From assembly GCF_020400725.1 (NCBI RefSeq), contig NZ_JAINVG010000025.1, positions 29,032 to 93,031 of the forward strand: DNA of 64,000 nucleotides, given 5' to 3'. Each line of letters starts with the position of its first letter. Position 1 is the stretch's first letter. A program made the position numbers and the translations under genes. The stretch is from Streptomyces sp. NK15101. Its GTDB lineage: Bacteria; Actinomycetota; Actinomycetes; Streptomycetales; Streptomycetaceae. This document shows, one piece after another, positions 1 to 5,886 of this stretch. The notes below the pieces were generated by a model. That model was not told the origin of the DNA and did no database searches. It was given only the letters and a program-made list of their open reading frames with translations.

Positions 1-597
1 GGCGCCGACCTCGGTGAGCCTCGGATGGCGCTCGATCTCGATGCGCCAGCCCTGGTCGTCGGTGAGGTGGAGGTGGAGGACGTTGAGCTTGTGGGCGGCG
101 AGCAGGTCGAGGTAGCGCAGGACGTCGTCCTTGGGCAGGAAGTGCCGGGCGACGTCGAGCAGCAGGCCGCGCCAGCCGAAGCGGGGGGCGTCCTCGACCG
201 TCACGTGCGGCAGGTCCCAGCTCCGGTCCCTCCGCACGGGCGCCTTGCGGTGCGCGTCGGGGCCGAGGAGCTGACGGAGGGTCTGGGCGCCCCAGAACAC
301 CCCGGCGGGGCCGCCGCCCTCGATGACGACGGTGGCGTCCGGGTCCTCGGTGGTCAGGCGGTACGCCTCCGGGCCGTGCTCCCGGGCCGTCTCCTCGGCG
401 ATCCGCAGCCGGATCGCGTGCGGACCGGCGCCGTCGGCGAGCGGCAGCCCGGTGGCCGCGCCGAGCGTGGCGCGGATCCAGCGGGCGGTGGCCCCGGTGC
501 CGGGGCCGGCGTCGAGCGTGGTCCGTCCGTCGAGCGGGCGGCGCCCCGGGGCACCGCTCCGGCACTCGGCGGACAGGGGCGCCGGGATCAGGTCCAT
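1..597 (-). CDS. Beta-N-acetylhexosaminidase (GH20), C-terminal part outside window
   Basis: Hydrolyses terminal GlcNAc from chitin-derived oligosaccharides or cell-wall glycans. The visible 199 codons run off the left edge. The first ~110 residues look like the GH20b-type N-terminal domain (ends near IEGGGPAGVFWGAQTL). The start of the catalytic barrel follows, with RGLLLDVARHF and NVLHLHLTDDQGWRIEI, both classic GH20 signatures. The catalytic Asp-Glu pair would lie beyond the window. ATG at 597 is chosen because the domain homology begins just after it; no strong ribosome binding site precedes it. A DasR-type operator lies 107-122 bases upstream, fitting induction by amino sugars. No signal peptide is visible at this start, so the enzyme may be cytoplasmic. 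Confidence 0.85.
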   Translation of the reverse strand, partial: MDLIPAPLSAECRSGAPGRRPLDGRTTLDAGPGTGATARWIRATLGAATGLPLADGAGPHAIRLRIAEETAREHGPEAYRLTTEDPDATVVIEGGGPAGVFWGAQTLRQLLGPDAHRKAPVRRDRSWDLPHVTVEDAPRFGWRGLLLDVARHFLPKDDVLRYLDLLAAHKLNVLHLHLTDDQGWRIEIERHPRLTEVGA

Positions 598-630
598 GGG
601 AAGGCCACCGCGTCAGTCCTCGCACGTCCG

Positions 631-645
631 TTGCAGCATGCGCAA
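631..645. promoter_or_regulatory. Inverted repeat TTGC-N7-GCAA upstream of GH20 gene
   Basis: TTGCAGCATGCGCAA lies 34-48 bases before the GH20 start codon, with a GCATGC core. The TTGC/GCAA arms resemble operators of LacI- or ROK-type sugar regulators. Its position between the dre-like site and the start codon suggests a second sugar-responsive input. This is inferred from symmetry only. Confidence 0.35.
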
Positions 646-703
646 TGAGTGTTTCGTTCCGCACAACGAGGGTGAGACTAGGGGCGCTTCGGGCGGATCC
701 ACA

Positions 704-719
704 AGAGGTCTGGACCACT
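704..719. promoter_or_regulatory. DasR-responsive element (dre)-like operator
   Basis: AGAGGTCTGGACCACT matches 14 of 16 positions of the Streptomyces dre palindrome AGTGGTCTAGACCACT. DasR is the GntR-family GlcNAc repressor that controls chitinolytic and aminosugar genes. The site lies upstream of the hexosaminidase gene, the class of gene DasR is known to regulate. Confidence 0.75.
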
Positions 720-775
720 TCGACCGCCAGGAACGTCGCCGGCCGCCGGGAACGTCCGCCCCCGGAACGCGGAAC

Positions 776-815
776 GGCCCCCGCCGCGCGCACCGAAGTG
801 CGCGCGGCGGGGGCC
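776..815 (-). terminator. Strong hairpin downstream of DUF3039 gene
   Basis: Perfect 18-bp inverted repeat (arms 776-793 and 798-815) with a CGAA loop, 20 bases after the DUF3039 stop codon. There is no U-tract, as is common for Streptomyces terminators. Confidence 0.75.
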
Positions 816-835
816 GCCCCGGCGTCAGGGCCGCG

Positions 836-1123
836 CTACTTGTCCTTGCCGCCCTTGTCCTTGTCGCCACCGCCCGCGCCCATGGAGTCGTAGATCTCCT
901 TGCACATCGGACAGACCGGGTACTTCTTGGGGTCGCGCCCCGGCACCCAGACCTTTCCGCACAGCGCCACGACGGGCGTGCCGTCGAGGGCGCTCGCCAT
1001 GATCTTGTCCTTCTGGACGTAGTGGGCGTAGCGCTCGTGGTCGCCGTCACCGTGGGACACCTGCGGCGTCGGCTCGACGAGGGTTCCCGTACCTGCCCCG
1101 CGCTCGGGCTCGAGAGTGCTCAT
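836..1123 (-). CDS. DUF3039 family protein
   Basis: Small 95-residue soluble protein of the actinobacterial DUF3039 family; function unknown. Visible marks are the HERYAHYVQKDKI segment, a VVALCGKVWVP motif and a CPMCKEIYD motif, which together could form a small metal-binding site through three cysteines. The C-terminus is a Gly/Lys/Asp tail (GGGDKDKGGKDK). ATG at 1123 is preferred over an upstream in-frame TTG at 1132. It sits alone between the hexosaminidase and yqgE, with a strong hairpin behind it. Confidence 0.8.
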   Translation of the reverse strand: MSTLEPERGAGTGTLVEPTPQVSHGDGDHERYAHYVQKDKIMASALDGTPVVALCGKVWVPGRDPKKYPVCPMCKEIYDSMGAGGGDKDKGGKDK

Positions 1124-1153
1124 AACCGCCAAGGGTACTGAAAGCCGGGGGCC

Positions 1154-1714
1154 TCAGTTGAGGGACGGGTCGTCGGGGTACGTGGCGATCATCGCGAGTT
1201 CGCCGCGCTGTCGTCGCAGCACCTGCCGCCAGAGCGTCTCGGGGCGCGGCGAGGAGACGTCGCCGGGCTCCGACTCGACCACGTACCAGGCGCCGTCCTC
1301 GAGCTCGGACTCCAGCTGGCCGGGGCCCCAGCCCGCGTACCCCGCGAAGATCCGCAGCGAGCCGAGGGCCGGTCCGAGCAGCTCGGGCGGGGCCTCCAGG
1401 TCGACCAGGCCGATCGCGCCGTACACGCGCCGCCAGCCGAGGGGGCCCTCGTCGCCGGGGATCACCGCCACGCCGAGGGCCGCGTCGAGCGAGACGGGAC
1501 CGCCCTGGAAGACGACGCCCGGTTCGCCGGCGAGGGCGGCCCAGGGGGCGAGGATGTCGCCGACGGTGACCGGCGTGGGCCGGTTGAGGACGACGCCGAG
1601 CGAGCCCTCGTCGTCGTGGTCGAGCAGCAGGACCACCGCGCGGTCGAAGTTCGGATCCGCCAGCGCGGGGGTGGCCACGAGCAGCCGTCCTGTGAGCGAG
1701 GACACCTCGGTCAT
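1154..1714 (-). CDS. YqgE/AlgH family protein (UPF0301)
   Basis: 186-residue member of the YqgE/AlgH (DUF179) family, whose biochemical role is not established. Typical family segments are seen in order: SLTGRLLVATPAL at the start, the NFDRAVVLLLDHD strand, GVVLNRP, VFQGGPV, then RIFAGYAGWGPGQLE and the C-terminal GAWYVVE. Length is normal for the family. ATG at 1714 puts the conserved SLTGRLL strand near the N-terminus; an alternative ATG lies at 1723. It is divergent from murA across about 280 bases. Confidence 0.85.
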   Translation of the reverse strand: MTEVSSLTGRLLVATPALADPNFDRAVVLLLDHDDEGSLGVVLNRPTPVTVGDILAPWAALAGEPGVVFQGGPVSLDAALGVAVIPGDEGPLGWRRVYGAIGLVDLEAPPELLGPALGSLRIFAGYAGWGPGQLESELEDGAWYVVESEPGDVSSPRPETLWRQVLRRQRGELAMIATYPDDPSLN

Positions 1715-1902
1715 GCGACACATGATCCCGCATCTTCGGCGTTCGTGGGGGTTGTCGGACCGGATGGCGGGAAGGCGGGCCCCACCGCAGTTCAGGACGG
1801 ACGGGGCCGCAGCGCCGGCTCGCCCCGCGAGGACAAGCGGACGGTGACACTCCGCAAGATCACGGGAACAGAGGGTGTTGTGCCGAATTCATTACATCTG
1901 AC

Positions 1903-1950
1903 AGGCCCCATGAGGCACCCGATCGGGGTCTCATGGCCCTTTACCCTTTT
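1903..1950 (+). promoter_or_regulatory. Terminator-like hairpin in murA leader (possible attenuator)
   Basis: An extended stem pairs CCATGAG (1908-1914) with CTCATGG (1930-1936), with further pairs outside and ACCC/GGGT inside. It is followed on the + strand by TTTACCCTTTTCTC. It ends about 50 bases before the murA ATG, and the upstream gene points the other way. A terminator here would therefore act on the murA transcript itself. Confidence 0.4.
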
Positions 1951-1992
1951 CTCTGGCCACCCGTCGGACCCCACTTTCGGAACGCGAGATTC

Positions 1993-3333
1993 ATGACCGG
2001 CACAGACGATGTCCTGCTTGTCCACGGCGGAACCCCGCTGGAGGGCGAGATCCGCGTCCGCGGCGCGAAGAACCTCGTGCCCAAGGCGATGGTCGCCGCC
2101 CTGCTCGGCAGCGGCCCCAGCCGCCTGCGCAACGTTCCCGACATCCGTGACGTCCGCGTGGTCCGCGGGCTGCTCCAGCTGCACGGAGTGACGGTCCGCC
2201 CGGGCGAGGAGCCCGGCGAGCTCGTCCTCGACCCGACGCACGTCGAGTCCGCGAACGTCGCCGACATCGACGCCCACGCCGGCTCGTCGCGCATCCCGAT
2301 CCTCTTCTGCGGCCCGCTGCTGCACCGCCTCGGCCACGCCTTCATCCCGGGCCTGGGCGGCTGCGACATCGGCGGCCGGCCCATCGACTTCCACTTCGAC
2401 GTGCTGCGCCAGTTCGGCGCCACCATCGAGAAGCGGGCGGACGGGCAGTACCTGGAGGCCCCGCAGCGTCTTCGCGGTTGCAAGATCCGCCTCCCGTACC
2501 CCTCGGTCGGCTCGACCGAGCAGGTGCTGCTCACGGCGGTCCTCGCGGAGGGCGTCACCGAACTGTCGAACGCGGCCGTGGAGCCCGAGATCGAGGACCT
2601 GATCTGCGTCCTGCAGAAGATGGGCGCGATCATCTCGATGGACACCGACCGGACCATCCGGATCACCGGTGTCGACCGCCTCGACGGCTACACCCACCGG
2701 GCGCTCCCGGACCGCCTGGAGGCGGCCTCCTGGGCGTCGGCGGCCCTGGCGACCGAGGGCAACATCTACGTGCGCGGCGCCCAGCAGCGCTCGATGATGA
2801 CCTTCCTCAACACGTACCGGAAGGTCGGCGGCGCCTTCGAGATCGACGACGAGGGCATCCGCTTCTGGCACCCGGGCGGCTCGCTCAACGCGATCCACCT
2901 GGAGACGGACGTGCACCCCGGCTTCCAGACGGACTGGCAGCAGCCGCTGGTCGTGGCCCTGACGCAGGCCTCCGGCCTCTCCATCGTCCACGAGACGGTG
3001 TACGAGTCCCGGCTCGGCTTCACCTCCGCGCTGAACCAGATGGGCGCGCACATCCAGCTGTACCGCGAGTGCCTGGGCGGTTCCGACTGCCGCTTCGGCC
3101 AGCGGAACTTCCTGCACTCCGCGGTCGTGTCCGGCCCGACGAAGCTCCAGGGCGCCGACCTGGTCATCCCCGACCTGCGCGGCGGCTTCTCGTACCTGAT
3201 CGCCGCGCTGGCGGCCCAGGGCACCTCCCGGGTCCACGGCATCGACCTGATCAACCGCGGCTACGAGAACTTCATGGAGAAGCTCGTCGAGCTGGGCGCG
3301 AAGGTCGAGCTCCCGGGCAGCGCGCTGGTCTGA
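1993..3333 (+). CDS. murA: UDP-N-acetylglucosamine 1-carboxyvinyltransferase
   Basis: Catalyses transfer of enolpyruvate from PEP to UDP-GlcNAc, the first committed step of peptidoglycan synthesis, in the cytoplasm. The 446-residue protein has the EPSP-synthase two-domain fold. The substrate-binding Lys-Asn pair is at residues 26-27 (RGAKNLVPKAM). The catalytic cysteine, the fosfomycin target, is Cys124 in GLGGCDIGGRPID. ATG at 1993 starts the protein directly before the VHGGTPLEGEIRVRGAKN strand; an earlier in-frame ATG at 1933 would add 20 non-family residues. Two hairpins follow the gene before convergent hupA. Many streptomycetes carry two MurA paralogues, and which one this is cannot be decided here. 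Confidence 0.95.
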   Translation: MTGTDDVLLVHGGTPLEGEIRVRGAKNLVPKAMVAALLGSGPSRLRNVPDIRDVRVVRGLLQLHGVTVRPGEEPGELVLDPTHVESANVADIDAHAGSSRIPILFCGPLLHRLGHAFIPGLGGCDIGGRPIDFHFDVLRQFGATIEKRADGQYLEAPQRLRGCKIRLPYPSVGSTEQVLLTAVLAEGVTELSNAAVEPEIEDLICVLQKMGAIISMDTDRTIRITGVDRLDGYTHRALPDRLEAASWASAALATEGNIYVRGAQQRSMMTFLNTYRKVGGAFEIDDEGIRFWHPGGSLNAIHLETDVHPGFQTDWQQPLVVALTQASGLSIVHETVYESRLGFTSALNQMGAHIQLYRECLGGSDCRFGQRNFLHSAVVSGPTKLQGADLVIPDLRGGFSYLIAALAAQGTSRVHGIDLINRGYENFMEKLVELGAKVELPGSALV

Positions 3334-3340
3334 TCGCCCC

Positions 3341-3365
3341 ACGGGGCCCCGGCGCGGGGCCCCGT
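3341..3365 (+). terminator. Hairpin after murA
   Basis: 10-bp perfect arms, ACGGGGCCCC and GGGGCCCCGT, with a 5-base loop, 8 bases beyond the murA stop codon. Confidence 0.6.
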
Positions 3366-3396
3366 AAGGCGCCACGGGCCCGTACACGCACGAACG

Positions 3397-3433
3397 AAAG
3401 GGCGGCCACCCCCTGACAGGGTGGCCGCCCTTT
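3397..3433. terminator. Bidirectional terminator between murA and hupA
   Basis: 15-bp perfect inverted repeat AAAGGGCGGCCACCC / GGGTGGCCGCCCTTT with a 7-base spacer. It is A-rich on one side and T-rich on the other, so it reads as a rho-independent terminator in both directions between the convergent genes. Confidence 0.85.
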
Positions 3434-3451
3434 CTGCGCCTACAGGCCGCC

Positions 3452-3733
3452 TTACTTGCCCTTGGCGGCTTCCTTGAGCTTCGAGCCCGCGGAGACCTTC
3501 ACGCTGTAGCCGGCCGGGATGTCGATCGGGTCGCCGGTCTGCGGGTTACGAGCGGTGCGAGCGGCACGGTGGGTGCGCTCGAAGGTCAGGAAGCCGGGGA
3601 TGGTGACCTTCTCGTCACCCTTGGCGACGACCTCACCGACGGTCTCGGCGAGAGCGGCCAGCACGGCGTCGGCGTCCTTGCGGGTCACCTCGGCGCGGTC
3701 GGCCAGGGCGGCCACCAGCTCACTGCGGTTCAT
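3452..3733 (-). CDS. hupA: HU-family DNA-binding protein
   Basis: Nucleoid protein that bends and compacts DNA as a dimer. The 93 residues show the full HU fold: N-terminal helices MNRSELVAALADRA, the VTIPGFLTFERTHRAARTARNP beta-arm region with the RNPQTG tip, and the C-terminal helix. It lacks the long Lys/Ala-rich tail of the second Streptomyces HU (HupS type), so this is the short vegetative type. The start is supported by GGGAG 7 bases before the ATG. It is convergent with murA and shares its terminator. Confidence 0.93.
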   Translation of the reverse strand: MNRSELVAALADRAEVTRKDADAVLAALAETVGEVVAKGDEKVTIPGFLTFERTHRAARTARNPQTGDPIDIPAGYSVKVSAGSKLKEAAKGK

Positions 3734-4045
3734 GTTGTTACTCCCGTGTTCTTCTTGCCTGTGAGGCGTGCCACGCGGCGGAAGCCGCGCGATTGGGTAC
3801 AGCGAAGCCGATGCTGCCAGGGCCCTCGGACAGTCCCCGGACCCGGGTCAAATGACAGACCCTCGCGCCCAAACACGCATCCTGCCCCCACCAGCGGCGG
3901 GAACGCCAATCCGGCACCCCCTCGGGTCACACGAAAAGCGCCGGAGCCCCGTGGTGGTGACGTTGTGTCGACACCACGAAAACCGCGCGGAGCCGAAAAG
4001 CCACCCTAAAGGCGGGTTTACGGCTCCGCGAATCGCGACGCGCCG
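3734..4045 (-). other. Intergenic region: hupA leader and malic enzyme terminator
   Basis: 312 bases without a gene. The right end holds the malic-enzyme terminator hairpin (3986-4030). The left end must contain the hupA promoter and a GGGAG ribosome binding site, but no convincing -35/-10 pair could be picked by eye. Nothing else was recognised. Confidence 0.6.
3986..4030 (-). terminator. Terminator after malic enzyme gene
   Basis: Arms CGCGGAGCCG (3986-3995) and CGGCTCCGCG (4021-4030) enclose a partly paired interior. It starts 15 bases past the malic enzyme stop codon. Confidence 0.65.
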
Positions 4046-5476
4046 TCAGTGCCCGCCCGGCGCCGTGCCCGCGCCCGCGGTCTTCGCCGCGTTCCGGACC
4101 GCGCCGGCGACCGCGCCCGCGACCTTGTCGTTGAAGACCGACGGGATGATGTAGTTCGGGTTCAGCTCGTCCTCGGTGACCACGTCGGCGAGGGCGGAGG
4201 CCGCCGCCAGCATCATCTCCGTGTTGACCGTACGGGACTGGGCGTCCAGCAGGCCGCGGAAGACACCCGGGAAGACCAGCACGTTGTTGATCTGGTTCGG
4301 GAAGTCCGAGCGGCCGGTGGCGACGACGGCGGCCGTCTGCCGGGCGGCGGCCGGGTCGACCTCCGGGTCGGGGTTCGCGAGCGCGAACACGATGGCGCCC
4401 TCCGCCATGGCGGCGACGTCCTCCGCGCCGAGCAGGTTCGGGGCCGAGACGCCGATGAAGACGTCCGCGCCGACGACGGCCTGCTTGAGGGTGCCGGTGA
4501 CGCCCTCGGGGTTGGTGTTGTCGGCGATCCAGCGCAGCGGCGAGTCGGCCGGGGCGTCCACGAGGTCCTCGCGGCCCGCGTGCACGACGCCGTGGATGTC
4601 GGCGACGACGGCGTGCTTCACACCCGCCGCGATCAGCAGCTTGAGGATGGCCGTGCCGGCCGCGCCGGCGCCGGACATGACGACCCGGACGTCGCCGATG
4701 CCCTTGCCGACCACGCGCAGCGCGTTGGTGAGGGCGGCCAGGACGACGATCGCGGTGCCGTGCTGGTCGTCGTGGAAGACGGGGATGTCCAGGGCCTCGC
4801 GCAGCCGGGCCTCGATCTCGAAGCAGCGGGGCGCGGAGATGTCCTCCAGGTTGATGCCCGCGAAGCCGGGGGCGATCGCCTTGACGATCGCGACGATCTC
4901 GTCGGTGTCCTGGGTGTCGAGGCAGATCGGCCAGGCGTCGATGCCGGCGAAGCGCTTGAAGAGGGCGGCCTTGCCCTCCATGACGGGCAGCGAGGCCATC
5001 GGACCGATGTTGCCGAGGCCGAGGACGGCGGAGCCGTCGGTGACGACCGCGACGGAGTTGCGCTTGATGGTGAGGCGGCGCGCGTCCTCGGGGTTCTCGG
5101 CGATCGCCATGCACACGCGGGCGACGCCCGGGGTGTAGATCATGGAGAGGTCGTCACGGTTGCGGATGGGGTGCTTCGACGCCATCTCGATCTTGCCGCC
5201 GAGGTGCATCAGGAACGTACGGTCCGAGACCTTGCCGAGGACGACGCCCTCGATGGTGCGCAGCTGCTCGACGATCTCGTCGGCGTGCGCGGTGGAGGTC
5301 GCGGCGATGGTGACGTCGATGCGGAGCTTCTCGTGGCCGGAGGCGGTCACGTCGAGGCCGGTGACGGATCCGCCGTGGGACTCCACCGCCGTGGTGAGCT
5401 GGGAGACCGCGGTTCCGCTGGCGGGAACCTCCAGCCGGACCGTCATCGAGTACGAGACGCTGGGCGCCGTTGCCAT
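4046..5476 (-). CDS. NAD-dependent malic enzyme with N-terminal ACT domain
   Basis: Oxidatively decarboxylates L-malate to pyruvate, linking the TCA cycle to acetyl-CoA supply. Residues ~8-85 form an ACT-like regulatory domain. The catalytic part follows with SMIYTPGVA (Tyr114), the catalytic-type lysine in MEGKAALFKRF (Lys169), the metal-binding ED pair 211-212 and HDDQHGTA (235-242). A Rossmann GAGAAG (269-274) binds the nucleotide. At 476 residues it matches the short bacterial malic enzymes. AGAGGA lies 8 bases before the ATG. A perfect palindrome and a candidate small-RNA gene lie upstream. NAD rather than NADP preference is inferred from family and gene context, not from a residue. Confidence 0.92.
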   Translation of the reverse strand: MATAPSVSYSMTVRLEVPASGTAVSQLTTAVESHGGSVTGLDVTASGHEKLRIDVTIAATSTAHADEIVEQLRTIEGVVLGKVSDRTFLMHLGGKIEMASKHPIRNRDDLSMIYTPGVARVCMAIAENPEDARRLTIKRNSVAVVTDGSAVLGLGNIGPMASLPVMEGKAALFKRFAGIDAWPICLDTQDTDEIVAIVKAIAPGFAGINLEDISAPRCFEIEARLREALDIPVFHDDQHGTAIVVLAALTNALRVVGKGIGDVRVVMSGAGAAGTAILKLLIAAGVKHAVVADIHGVVHAGREDLVDAPADSPLRWIADNTNPEGVTGTLKQAVVGADVFIGVSAPNLLGAEDVAAMAEGAIVFALANPDPEVDPAAARQTAAVVATGRSDFPNQINNVLVFPGVFRGLLDAQSRTVNTEMMLAAASALADVVTEDELNPNYIIPSVFNDKVAGAVAGAVRNAAKTAGAGTAPGGH

Positions 5477-5559
5477 GGCCGAGTTCCTCTGCTTTCCCTG
5501 AGCTTCGTTGCTACGCCGCCACGGCTGGTTGCCCGGCGGCGCCCTCCGATGGTCGCACC

Positions 5560-5578
5560 TACCTGCCGGTAGCAGGTA
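5560..5578. promoter_or_regulatory. Perfect palindromic operator upstream of malic enzyme
   Basis: TACCTGC-CGGTA-GCAGGTA, a perfect 7-5-7 inverted repeat located 84-102 bases upstream of the malic enzyme start. Placement and symmetry suggest a transcription-factor site; the regulator is unknown. Confidence 0.45.
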
Positions 5579-5632
5579 ATACGGTCATTTTGTTTTCGGA
5601 AAGTAGTTTCCACCATACGAGAAGTGCCGGGG

Positions 5633-5784
5633 AAACAGAAGAGGCCCTCGTCACCGGAGGTGACAGGGGCCTCAACTTTGTACGTACGTCTAAGTGGCAC
5701 CGACCCGCCATGCTCGCCTCGCGGCAAGTGGTCCCTCTGAGGGACGAAGGTTGGGCCCGGGGGCTTGGATCGAGCCGGTGCCAC
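5633..5784 (-). ncRNA. Candidate small RNA or structured leader
   Basis: On the - strand the element opens with GTGGCACCG (5784-5776), which pairs perfectly with CGGTGCCAC (5702-5694) to close an ~90-nt structured domain. Inside is GTCCC-TCAGA-GGGAC and a TTGCC/GGCGA hairpin. A 15-bp terminator stem with two mismatches follows (5673-5641), then TTCTGTTT. A -10-like TAGCCT at 5794-5789 would start transcription at the first base of the stem. The helicase upstream has its own hairpin (5850-5879), so a free ~150-nt RNA is plausible; it could instead be an attenuating leader of the malic enzyme gene. It fits no riboswitch class I recognise. Confidence 0.55.
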
Positions 5785-5788
5785 GACA

Positions 5789-5818
5789 AGGCTAACAAAC
5801 CGCCCTGCTCGGTGATTC
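5789..5818 (-). promoter_or_regulatory. Candidate promoter for the small RNA
   Basis: A -10-like TAGCCT (5794-5789) lies 18 bases from a weak -35-like GAATCA (5818-5813), read on the - strand. The predicted start coincides with the first base of the closing stem. Confidence 0.35.
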
Positions 5819-5849
5819 CAGCGCCGCAGGTTGACCTGAAATCAGCCCC

Positions 5850-5879
5850 GGGCGGCGGAGCGGACCCGGCCCGCCGCCC
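5850..5879 (-). terminator. Hairpin after helicase gene
   Basis: Perfect 9-bp arms GGGCGGCGG (5850-5858) and CCGCCGCCC (5871-5879), ending 8 bases after the helicase stop codon. Confidence 0.6.
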
Positions 5880-5886
5880 TGGCCGC

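Noticed and set aside
5633..5784. Known riboswitch or housekeeping RNA (SAM-IV, cobalamin, ydaO, T-box, 6C, SRP RNA)
   Set aside because: None of the conserved core sequences of these classes as I recall them is present; left as unclassified.
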